Assembly: GCA_017442025.1 (NCBI GenBank)
Contig: JAFSBD010000154.1
Coordinates: 1-8,107 of the forward strand
Origin: Clostridia bacterium
GTDB taxonomy: Bacteria; Bacillota; Clostridia; Oscillospirales; QAKW01
Length of the DNA: 8,107 nt
Reading direction: 5' to 3'
Shown in pieces: positions 1-5,623 of the stretch (its first letter is position 1; the number at the start of each line of letters is the position of its first letter). The translations under genes were made by a program, and so were the position numbers. The notes beneath the pieces were generated by a model. That model was not told where the DNA came from. It saw only the letters and a program-made list of their open reading frames with translations, and made no database searches.

Positions 1-324
1 AAAAGCGGGCGGGATCTGGATAAATTCAAGGCCTGCAAACTCACCCGCGAGAAAGCCTCCAAAGTCGCCTGCCCCATGGTGGCGGAAAGCCCGGTGAGCA
101 TCGAGTGTAAGATTACCGAGATCGTGCCCTTAGGGACCCATGATATGTTTATTGCCGATATCCTCGCCGTCAACATCGACGAGCGGTATATCGACGATAA
201 GGGCAAATTCCACCCCGAAAAATGCGCCTTCGCCGCCTATGCCCACGGCCAATATTTTGCCCTCGGCAAAAAGATCGGCTCCTTTGGCTATTCGGTGAAG
301 AAAAAGAAGCCTCAAAAGCGATAA
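1..324 (+). CDS. Flavin reductase-like / flavoredoxin family protein, C-terminal part (5' end outside window)
   Basis: The reading frame is open from base 1 and ends at TAA 322-324, giving 107 residues of a protein that starts upstream of the window. The visible part contains a stretch like the FMN-binding split-barrel flavin reductase family: a CPMVAESPVSIECK segment, then a hydrophobic strand (MFIADILAVNIDE), then the tail segment HGQYFALGKKIGSFGYSVKKK. Flavoredoxin-type proteins of clostridia are usually about 190 residues, so roughly the second half is present. Family members bind FMN and transfer electrons or reduce flavin in the cytosol; the partner cannot be told from this fragment. 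The ATG at 76 is internal to the frame and is not the start. The gene is followed by the regulated promoter of the next gene and has no obvious functional link to the sugar genes. The family call rests on recognition of the C-terminal pattern, without a search. Confidence 0.75.
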   Translation, partial: KSGRDLDKFKACKLTREKASKVACPMVAESPVSIECKITEIVPLGTHDMFIADILAVNIDERYIDDKGKFHPEKCAFAAYAHGQYFALGKKIGSFGYSVKKKKPQKR

Positions 325-340
325 TCTCCTTTGATTTGCG

Positions 341-367
341 GCAAATTATGATAAGTCTGTTCGCAAG
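341..367 (+). promoter_or_regulatory. Candidate AraC-type activator operator, copy 1 (upstream of beta-helix gene)
   Basis: The 16 bases GCAAATTATGATAAGT (341-356) occur again, identical, at 3592-3607 on the other strand upstream of the oxidoreductase operon. In both copies a second GCAA element (GCAAG, here 363-367) begins 22 nt after the first, about two helical turns, which is the usual layout for AraC-family direct-repeat half-sites. The site ends about 32 nt before the -10 box, so it lies just upstream of the -35 region as expected for an activator. The identity and spacing are seen in the sequence. Binding by the AraC protein encoded at 3683-4570 is inference. Confidence 0.6.
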
Positions 368-375
368 ATACGCCC

Positions 376-404
376 TTTATTTTCAATAAAATAAGCCTTA
401 TAAT
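376..404 (+). promoter_or_regulatory. Promoter of the beta-helix gene: weak -35, perfect TATAAT
   Basis: A perfect -10 box TATAAT lies at 399-404. At the 17-nt spacing the -35 hexamer would be TTTATT (376-381), a poor match to TTGACA. A good -10 with a poor -35, directly downstream of the repeated operator, suggests an activator-dependent sigma-A promoter. The start point would be near 411, giving a short leader with AGGAGG at 413-418. Confidence 0.6.
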
Positions 405-427
405 ATAGGGGCAGGAGGTGCTGAAAG

Positions 428-1588
428 ATGAAAAATACCTTATATGGAAACGGGATCAACGACGATTATCCGGCCATCCAGGAACTGCTGGATACCAAAG
501 CGTCTGAGGTATCCCTTCCCGCGCCCGAAAAATGCTATCTGATCAGCAGAACATTGAAGATCCACGGCGGACAAACGCTGAAGCTGGGGCGGTTTACTAC
601 CATCCGGCTGATGCCCCATTCCAATTGCTCCATGCTGGAGGATGATGATTTTCACACTTACAAAGAAAACATCTGCATCGACGGCGGCATCTGGGATATG
701 AACAATGCAGAGCAAGCGCCAAATCCCTATCACTATGCCGATGAGACAGGAAAGACTACCCGAGATCGGCTGAACTTGCTTGGCGATAGAAAAGATCTCA
801 CGGCATTTGCTGATATCTATACCGGCATTTGCATGCGGTTTTGCCGTATTCGAAGACTGATCATAAAAAATATCACCTTGAAAAACCCGGTCACCTACGG
901 GGTGCAGATGGGTTATACCGAAGATTTCACGGTGCGGGATATTCTATTCGACTACACCACCGGCGCACCAAAGCTTTGGAATATGGACGGCATTCATATT
1001 GAGGGCCATTGCAAAAACGGAACGCTATGCAACCTAAAGGGCACCTGCCATGATGACCTTGTTGCCATCACCGCAGATGATGGACTCTATGGACCCATTG
1101 AAAACATCACCGTCGATGGTATTTTTGCAGAGCACGCCCACAGCGCGGTGCGGTTGCTTTCTCATGGACTTCCCATTAAAAACATCAAGATCAGCAATGT
1201 TTACGGTAGTTACTATGTCTATTGCATCGGGCTGACCAAATACCACGGTGGCGAGGATGAGCGCGGCTTTATGAAAAACATTCTCATTGAAAATGTGGCG
1301 GCCTGCGCTTCGGAAGGAACCTCCGACGTGAAAGGCGGATACTATCCCTTTATCTGGGTGCAGAAGGGATTGGATATTGAGGGGCTTTCCATCCGGAATG
1401 TGGAACGGGACGAAAAAACCTATCCCACACCGCTTTTGAAGGTCGATGAAGGCGCAACGGTAAAAAGAATGCGCCTATCCGATATTTATCAAGAAAGCCA
1501 TCTGGATACAGAAGTTCCGTTGCTGGATATTGAAGGCGATGTTGAATTTTTAACCAAAGAAAATATCAAAAGCAAACGGCAGAGCTGA
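428..1588 (+). CDS. Right-handed beta-helix protein, GH28 (polygalacturonase)-like, probably cytosolic
   Basis: This 386-residue protein has the N-terminal pattern of pectate-lyase-superfamily/GH28 proteins (NGINDDYPAIQELLD, residues 8-22) followed by repeated short beta-helix coils (IIKNITLKNPVTYGVQ, ENITVDGIFAEHAHSAVRL, IKNIKISNVYG, MKNILIENVA). GH28 enzymes use three Asp residues in NTD and DD motifs. Here NMD (185-187) and HDD (208-210) sit in the right order, but the RIK substrate-binding motif is not evident, so the substrate is probably not plain polygalacturonan. There is no signal peptide or membrane segment, so it should act in the cytosol on an imported oligosaccharide or glycoside. 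The start is fixed by AGGAGG at 413-418, 9 nt before the ATG. The stop codon TGA forms the loop of a terminator. Its promoter shares an operator with the oxidoreductase operon that converges on it, suggesting joint use in one pathway. It could also be a lyase or epimerase on the same fold. Confidence 0.75.
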   Translation: MKNTLYGNGINDDYPAIQELLDTKASEVSLPAPEKCYLISRTLKIHGGQTLKLGRFTTIRLMPHSNCSMLEDDDFHTYKENICIDGGIWDMNNAEQAPNPYHYADETGKTTRDRLNLLGDRKDLTAFADIYTGICMRFCRIRRLIIKNITLKNPVTYGVQMGYTEDFTVRDILFDYTTGAPKLWNMDGIHIEGHCKNGTLCNLKGTCHDDLVAITADDGLYGPIENITVDGIFAEHAHSAVRLLSHGLPIKNIKISNVYGSYYVYCIGLTKYHGGEDERGFMKNILIENVAACASEGTSDVKGGYYPFIWVQKGLDIEGLSIRNVERDEKTYPTPLLKVDEGATVKRMRLSDIYQESHLDTEVPLLDIEGDVEFLTKENIKSKRQS

Positions 1589-1603
1589 GCTCTGCCGTTT
1601 TTT
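1574..1603. terminator. Bidirectional intrinsic terminator between convergent genes
   Basis: A perfect 12-bp stem pairs 1574-1585 with 1589-1600, and the 3-nt loop (1586-1588) is the TGA stop codon of the beta-helix gene. On the + strand a run of six T follows (1598-1603). On the - strand the stem is followed by TTTGCTTTT, so it may also stop the oxidoreductase operon, whose stop codon lies at 1605-1607. Confidence 0.85.
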
Positions 1604-1604
1604 A

Positions 1605-2444
1605 TTAAAGAAGGATCCATTCGCCTGCTTTTCCCTGCGCAGCAAGGCACCCTTCCAAAACGCGGATGATGCTCAGCGTTTCGCTATGGGGAACGGCGAT
1701 TTCGCCGGTGCGGAACATTGCCAGCATCGAATCCATCAGCCCGTCCCAGAAAAAGTCGTTGATCTCCAAAAGCGTTGCGCCCTTGACCCCGGCGCGCTTA
1801 ATTTGAAGCGCGTAGGTGGACCAACCTTTCATAAAATGGATCGCCGCGGTGCGCCCATCGCGATAGACCAAATCCCACCTGCAATTTTCGCCATCGCCTT
1901 GATAATGCACCTTTTCCACCTCCATCCCCATTAAAACGGCGATGGGTTCCAGCTGGTGAATGAGATAGTTTTCCGCGCCGATGGCTACACCAACGCTGAC
2001 AATCTCGCAAATTCCGCTTTTATCGGTCTTTTGCAAGGCTTCGGAGAACCGCAACGCGGAGGTCGAAAAGCAAGGTGAATGGTGTTGCTCCGCAAGGGAG
2101 AGCATCTTTGCTCCATCCTCCAAAGTTAAAGAAAAGGTTTTATCAATAAAGACCGGCTTGCCGGTGGCAAGGGCATCCTTAGAGAGTTCATAATGCATTC
2201 GGGGATCGTCCGGCGCCAAAACAACAATGCAATCGCTCTTTTTAATAAGCTCCTCAATGGAATTTAAAAGTTCGATGCCGTTTTCTTCTGCCCATTGCCG
2301 ATTGGAGCGTTTGCCTTCTTTTTCGATTTCTGCATAAGCATAGCAAACCTCAAATTCCCCGCCGCTTTTTTCCTTGATCCAGGCGGGATATTTATTGGCA
2401 TGCCATTCATCTAAATAATAATCAATAAATCCTACTTTTTTCAT
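1605..2444 (-). CDS. Short atypical Gfo/Idh/MocA-like oxidoreductase
   Basis: The protein has 279 residues, against roughly 330-390 for typical Gfo/Idh/MocA members. It begins with MKKVGFIDYYLDEWHANKYP, so the usual GxGxxG/A dinucleotide loop is absent after the first strand. A Rossmann-like layout is still visible: strand and helix (SDCIVVLAPDDPRMHYELSKDAL, 70-92), then GKPVFIDKTFSL (95-106), in which DK at 101-102 takes the place of the family's EKP. A histidine in the segment IHQLEP (162-167) could correspond to the family catalytic His. It is the second gene of an operon: its ATG lies 3 nt after the stop of the upstream oxidoreductase, and its GAGG (2453-2456) lies inside that gene's 3' end, so translation is probably coupled. 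It may be a partner or a second dehydrogenase acting on the same sugar. The degenerate cofactor loop leaves NAD(P) use uncertain. Confidence 0.65.
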   Translation of the reverse strand: MKKVGFIDYYLDEWHANKYPAWIKEKSGGEFEVCYAYAEIEKEGKRSNRQWAEENGIELLNSIEELIKKSDCIVVLAPDDPRMHYELSKDALATGKPVFIDKTFSLTLEDGAKMLSLAEQHHSPCFSTSALRFSEALQKTDKSGICEIVSVGVAIGAENYLIHQLEPIAVLMGMEVEKVHYQGDGENCRWDLVYRDGRTAAIHFMKGWSTYALQIKRAGVKGATLLEINDFFWDGLMDSMLAMFRTGEIAVPHSETLSIIRVLEGCLAAQGKAGEWILL

Positions 2445-2447
2445 CTT

Positions 2448-3512
2448 TCAATCCTCAACATTCAGTTCCTGATGCTGCGCGGCCGAATCATAGAGTGCCT
2501 GCATCAATTTGGAGGTTTTGATATTGATCTCAATATGAGAGGGTGCCTTTTCCCCGGTTTGGATGCACCGCAAAAATGCATCGATCTCGGTTTGAAAATG
2601 ATTGCTTTCGGGCTTGGGGGTAACATTGGAGATCAGCTTTCCATCCTCGGTACCATAGAAGGTAAACTCCTTGCCGTAGCGCAGGCGGACCCCGCCCTTA
2701 TCGCCGATAAAATCGATGAACATTTCCTTTTCACCGATATTCTGCGCCCAAGCACCATTGACGGTAATCACCGGCCCATCGGTACGCACCATACCGATCA
2801 CACTGTCTTCCACATCAAAGATGCCATCCTCCTTGGGCGGCCCGGCCCACATCTCTTCATAAACATATGCGGGGATATTCTTCCCCAGCTTACCGAAGGT
2901 TTCCGCGCTGACGGTTCGCGCCTTGGGATCGCCGCAGCAATACATAACAATATCCAAAAAATGAACGCCCCAATCGATCAAAACGCCACCGCCGGCAATT
3001 TCCTTGGTGGTATAATCACCGCCCAGGCCGGGGATCATCCGATGGCACCGAAAGCTGACATAGACCTGATAGACCTCGCCCAATACGCCCTCATCGATCA
3101 TCTTTTTGATCTTGTTGACCCCCTCGTTGAAACGGTTAACAACGCCGATGTTCAGCACCTTACCGGTTTCCTTTTGCGCCTCCAGCATGGTAAGCGCCTC
3201 TTGATAGGTGCGGGCGGCGGGCTTTTCGCAAAGGACGTGTTTTCCCGCCTTCAAAAAATCAATGCTGATCGGCGCATGAACATGATTGGGCGTGCAGACC
3301 GAAACGGCCTCGATCTCGGGATCGTTCAAAATTTCGCGGTAGTCGTATACCGCCTTGCCGCATCCGTATTTTTCCACCGCCTGATCGGCACGCTCGGGAA
3401 TAATATCGCAAAAATACTTGATCTCCGCCTCGGGATTATGGAGGTAAGACGGAATATGCGCATTATTGGCGATGGTTCCGCAACCGATCACCGCTACTTT
3501 GATCTTGCTCAT
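2448..3512 (-). CDS. Gfo/Idh/MocA family NAD(P)-dependent sugar oxidoreductase
   Basis: This 354-residue protein is of family-typical length. The N-terminal Rossmann fold shows AVIGCGTIANNAHIPSY (7-23) with the GxGxxA cofactor loop. KHVLCEKPAAR (91-101) holds the conserved EKP, whose Lys is catalytic in the family. GGGVLIDWGVHFLDIV (174-189) holds the DxxxH pair (D180, H184). Such enzymes oxidise or reduce a sugar, inositol or glycoside hydroxyl with NAD(P); the exact substrate cannot be read from the sequence. I chose the ATG at 3512 because AAGGAG (3521-3526) sits 8 nt upstream and the protein then begins MSKIKVAVIG. An in-frame ATG at 3545 overlaps the -10 box and would lie upstream of the transcript start. 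It is the first gene of a two-gene operon with the short oxidoreductase, and its promoter carries the operator shared with the beta-helix gene. Confidence 0.9.
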   Translation of the reverse strand: MSKIKVAVIGCGTIANNAHIPSYLHNPEAEIKYFCDIIPERADQAVEKYGCGKAVYDYREILNDPEIEAVSVCTPNHVHAPISIDFLKAGKHVLCEKPAARTYQEALTMLEAQKETGKVLNIGVVNRFNEGVNKIKKMIDEGVLGEVYQVYVSFRCHRMIPGLGGDYTTKEIAGGGVLIDWGVHFLDIVMYCCGDPKARTVSAETFGKLGKNIPAYVYEEMWAGPPKEDGIFDVEDSVIGMVRTDGPVITVNGAWAQNIGEKEMFIDFIGDKGGVRLRYGKEFTFYGTEDGKLISNVTPKPESNHFQTEIDAFLRCIQTGEKAPSHIEINIKTSKLMQALYDSAAQHQELNVED

Positions 3513-3543
3513 CAGATCATCTCCTTTTTTAATTTCTGCTCTC

Positions 3544-3572
3544 ATTATAATTTCATTTTCGCAGAAACAAAA
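3544..3572 (-). promoter_or_regulatory. Promoter of the oxidoreductase operon: perfect TATAAT, weak -35
   Basis: On the - strand a perfect TATAAT lies at 3549-3544. The 17-nt-spaced -35 hexamer would be TTTTGT (3572-3567), a weak match. The distance from the 16-base operator to this -10 is 42 nt, the same as at the beta-helix promoter. The start would be near 3537, leaving about 25 nt of leader to the ATG at 3512. Confidence 0.6.
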
Positions 3573-3580
3573 TAGCCAGG

Positions 3581-3607
3581 CTTGCCGATTAACTTATCAT
3601 AATTTGC
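3581..3607 (-). promoter_or_regulatory. Candidate AraC-type activator operator, copy 2 (upstream of oxidoreductase operon)
   Basis: Read on the - strand, GCAAATTATGATAAGT (3607-3592) is identical to 341-356 and has the same orientation relative to its target gene. A GCAAG (3585-3581) begins 22 nt after the first GCAAA, again matching copy 1. The site lies between the operon and the divergent AraC gene, so it could also affect that gene's promoter. Confidence 0.6.
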
Positions 3608-3653
3608 TTTATTTTTTAAAGAACAGCAATTTTGCTTGCGGTCCGTCAATTTA

Positions 3654-3678
3654 TATATTACAATATCCGTGAGGTGAG
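3654..3678 (+). promoter_or_regulatory. Possible promoter and RBS of the first AraC gene
   Basis: Two overlapping -10 candidates are visible: TATATT (3654-3659, with TTGCTT at 3632-3637, 16-nt spacing) and TACAAT (3659-3664, with TTGCGG at 3636-3641, 17-nt spacing). Both imply a very short leader. GAGGTG (3671-3676), 6 nt before the ATG at 3683, decides the start over a TTG at 3632, which lies inside the presumed promoter. Confidence 0.4.
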
Positions 3679-3682
3679 AAGA

Positions 3683-4570
3683 ATGCAACGCGATTTAGGC
3701 CGAAGATTTCATTACGATCATTCCTTCTTTTTGCAATCGATGCAGTTGGGGCGTTGGGAGCTCTTTCAGATCGGCGAGCTTTGCCTGGAGCCGACCTCCG
3801 AAGTCCCTTCCCATCCCCAAAGCTGCTACGAGCTCAGCTATATTATTCAAGGCAACGGCTGGTTTGAGCATAACGGAAAGCGTATCGAGGTAGGGCAGGG
3901 AGACCTGATTTTTTCCCCCGCCCAAGGAATCCATTCCATTGGGGCCACCCAAAGCCAAGAGCTGCACTATGCCTATGTTGGCTTCCACCTGGCCTCCTGC
4001 GAGGATCCCGCGCTGGCAGAGTATCTTGCGTTCTTTTCCCAAAAAGGCCCTCATTTTTCCAAGGGAAATAATCATATCTATAAAGCCTTTCGCCATTGCA
4101 TCGATGAATTTTACCGAGAGCAACCGACCGATTTCCTGATGGCGGAAGCCTGCCTCACCCGATTGATCCTTTCCTGCCACCGTATTTTCACCAATAATAC
4201 CGCTCCGCCGGACTATACTGCCGGCATCCAAAATGCAGGCCAACTGCTTTATCGGTTGATGAAATATATCGATGATCACGCCGCAGAACCGCTCACCGTG
4301 AAGATGGTAGCCGCAGGGGTAGGCTATAGCCCCTGCTACCTTTCCCATCTTTTTAAGGATAAGACCGGCATCACCCTGCAGCAGCATATCAGCAATCGCC
4401 GAATCGAGCGTTCCAAGGAGCTGATGGAACTCAACCGCTTTACCGTTACGGAAATTGCCGAGCAATTGGGCTACCTCAACCTCCAATCCTTCAGCCGCGC
4501 CTTTAAAAAACAAACCGGCTATACACCATCCCAATATGGAAAAGAATTTTTCAAAAAACCATCTCATTAA
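3683..4570 (+). CDS. AraC-family transcriptional regulator with cupin sensor domain (block A)
   Basis: The product has 295 residues, typical for sugar-responsive AraC regulators. The N-terminal half is a cupin-like ligand domain (about 25-105) with CYELSYIIQGNGWFEHNGK, GQGDLIFSPAQGIHSIG and HYAYVGFHL. The C-terminal half has the two helix-turn-helix units: LTVKMVAAGVGYSPCYLSHLFKDKTG (204-229) and FTVTEIAEQLGYLNLQSFSRAFKKQTGYTPSQY (253-285), the latter close to the family signature. It would bind a sugar in the cytosol and control nearby promoters. It is divergent from the oxidoreductase operon, with a repeated operator between them and a second copy upstream of the beta-helix gene, so those two transcripts are its likely targets. 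The start at 3683 has GAGGTG 6 nt upstream; longer starts would run into the promoter. The ligand is unknown. Confidence 0.9.
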   Translation: MQRDLGRRFHYDHSFFLQSMQLGRWELFQIGELCLEPTSEVPSHPQSCYELSYIIQGNGWFEHNGKRIEVGQGDLIFSPAQGIHSIGATQSQELHYAYVGFHLASCEDPALAEYLAFFSQKGPHFSKGNNHIYKAFRHCIDEFYREQPTDFLMAEACLTRLILSCHRIFTNNTAPPDYTAGIQNAGQLLYRLMKYIDDHAAEPLTVKMVAAGVGYSPCYLSHLFKDKTGITLQQHISNRRIERSKELMELNRFTVTEIAEQLGYLNLQSFSRAFKKQTGYTPSQYGKEFFKKPSH

Positions 4571-4576
4571 TAAAAT

Positions 4577-4615
4577 AATCCCGTAATGCGTCTGCATTGC
4601 GGGATTTCTTTATTT
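4577..4615. terminator. Bidirectional intrinsic terminator between the two convergent AraC genes
   Basis: A 13-bp stem pairs 4577-4589 with 4594-4606, with one G-U pair and a GTCT loop (4590-4593). TTTCTTTATTTT follows on the + strand and a T-rich stretch (ATTATTTTATTA) on the - strand. It lies 6 nt after the stop of the first regulator, and its + strand T tract overlaps the stop codon (4610-4612) of the second. Confidence 0.85.
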
Positions 4616-5512
4616 TGCCGGCTTATATTCCCCTATGATGGAGGATTTATATTCCTTGGGCGTCATGCGCGTAAATTTCTTAAAACATTTTGAAAAATAT
4701 TGAGGGTTATCGAACCGCAAAAGGTCGGAGATCTGGGTAATATTATATTTCCCCTCCCGAATGAGTTTTTTGGCCTCCGAGATCTTGAGGGCGTTATAAT
4801 ATTGCATCATGCCGCCCTTGCGGTAGCGGGCAAAAAGCTGCTTGACGGTGCTTTCGCTTTTGCCCACCGCCTTGGCCACCTCCTTCACCGAGATGCGGTC
4901 ATAGACCTTCCCCTTCAAGACGTCCAGCACTTCCTTCACGTCATAGGGAATATCCACGCCATCGATCTGATAACTGCGGCGCATCTTCTTGGTCACCACA
5001 TCGGTATTGCGGCAAAGCTTAATTAAAAAGATCTCCAAAAGATTTTTGGTCATCTGGCTGCTGCCGAAGGGCGCGCCCTCCACCCGCTCCAGCTTTTGCA
5101 AAAGGGGATTGCGCTCATCGGCCAGCCGATAGCAGGAAAGCCCCTCCTCAAAGAGCATGGAGAGCAGGGATTTTTCCTCCGCATCCAGATGAAAGATCTT
5201 GCCCTCAAAATGCTTCATAGCACGGCTTTTGCATTCAAAAGTCAGAATGCTGACGTTGGGAGCGGTCTGATGATCCCCCGAGAGATTATGAAACTCATTG
5301 GGCTTATGGAAGGTCATCTCCCCGCTTTTGAGGATAAAACGGTTTTGGTCGGCGGTGCAGACCATCTCCCCCTTATCGATATAGACCATCTCCCAAAAAT
5401 CATGCCGTTCCCCTTCATAATAGAAGTTTTTGGGAAATTCCATATAGAAAATGGTGATGATCTTTTCAATATTAAAGTTTTTTTCAAAGCCAAGGCGTGT
5501 AAAATTATCCAC
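4610..5512 (-). CDS. AraC-family transcriptional regulator with cupin sensor domain (block B), GTG start
   Basis: The product has 300 residues. The N-terminal cupin-like domain (about 25-110) shows RHDFWEMVYIDKGEMVCTADQ, LKSGEMTFHKPNEFHNLSG and SILTFECKS. The C-terminal DNA-binding domain has two helix-turn-helix units: ISVKEVAKAVGKSESTVKQLFARY (207-230) and NITQISDLLRFDNPQYFSKCFKKF (257-280), followed by TRMTPKEYK. The start is GTG at 5512, set by AGGAGG (5522-5527) 9 nt upstream; no better ATG is present. It is divergent from the PIG-L/oxidoreductase/NagB-like genes, with 111 nt between the start codons, and is the likely regulator of that operon and of itself. Its domain differs clearly in sequence from the block A regulator, so the two probably respond to different ligands. 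Confidence 0.9.
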   Translation of the reverse strand: MDNFTRLGFEKNFNIEKIITIFYMEFPKNFYYEGERHDFWEMVYIDKGEMVCTADQNRFILKSGEMTFHKPNEFHNLSGDHQTAPNVSILTFECKSRAMKHFEGKIFHLDAEEKSLLSMLFEEGLSCYRLADERNPLLQKLERVEGAPFGSSQMTKNLLEIFLIKLCRNTDVVTKKMRRSYQIDGVDIPYDVKEVLDVLKGKVYDRISVKEVAKAVGKSESTVKQLFARYRKGGMMQYYNALKISEAKKLIREGKYNITQISDLLRFDNPQYFSKCFKKFTRMTPKEYKSSIIGEYKPAK

Positions 5513-5537
5513 TATCCAAAACCTCCTATGGCTGATT

Positions 5538-5564
5538 TTACACTTATTATAACCGATATTACAC
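5538..5564 (+). promoter_or_regulatory. Candidate AraC-type operator: TTACAC direct repeat, 21-nt period
   Basis: TTACAC occurs at 5538-5543 and 5559-5564, exactly 21 nt apart, and the flanks extend the match (ATnTTACACT in both). Two helical turns is the usual distance between AraC-family half-sites. Relative to the + promoter -10 (5587-5592) the repeat runs from about -61 to -35, the classical activator position. The same repeat covers the - strand promoter, so binding could also limit expression of the regulator itself. TTTTACAC also occurs inverted at 5497-5504, just inside the regulator gene. Confidence 0.5.
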
Positions 5565-5575
5565 TCTCTTGTAAA
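5546..5575 (-). promoter_or_regulatory. Promoter of the block B AraC gene
   Basis: On the - strand TTTACA (5575-5570), five of six matches to the -35 consensus, is followed after 18 nt by a perfect TATAAT (5551-5546). The start would be near 5539, giving about 27 nt of leader with AGGAGG at 5527-5522. It lies back to back with the + strand promoter. Confidence 0.6.
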
Positions 5576-5583
5576 GAGGGAGT

Positions 5584-5592
5584 TGGTATAAT
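5584..5592 (+). promoter_or_regulatory. Extended -10 promoter of the PIG-L/oxidoreductase/NagB-like operon
   Basis: TGG at 5584-5586 directly before TATAAT (5587-5592) makes an extended -10 (TGnTATAAT). The region where a -35 should be (5564-5569, CTCTCT) is a poor match, and the second TTACAC half-site ends there, consistent with an activator standing in for the -35. Confidence 0.6.
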
Positions 5593-5623
5593 GGATTTAT
5601 AAAATTAAAAAGGAGGTTTTTCC

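Noticed and set aside
334..346. Palindrome ATTTGC-G-GCAAAT overlapping the first operator copy
   Set aside because: The second operator copy does not have the left arm, so the palindrome is probably incidental to the shared 16-base element.
2472..3575. A 367-codon open frame on the + strand, antisense to the canonical oxidoreductase gene
   Set aside because: It is an exact antisense shadow of a well-supported family gene, has no ribosome binding site, and its translation shows no recognisable domain.
3695..4597. A 300-codon open frame on the - strand, antisense to the first AraC gene
   Set aside because: The opposing AraC frame has both helix-turn-helix signatures and a good RBS. The antisense product resembles no family and its start lies across the terminator.
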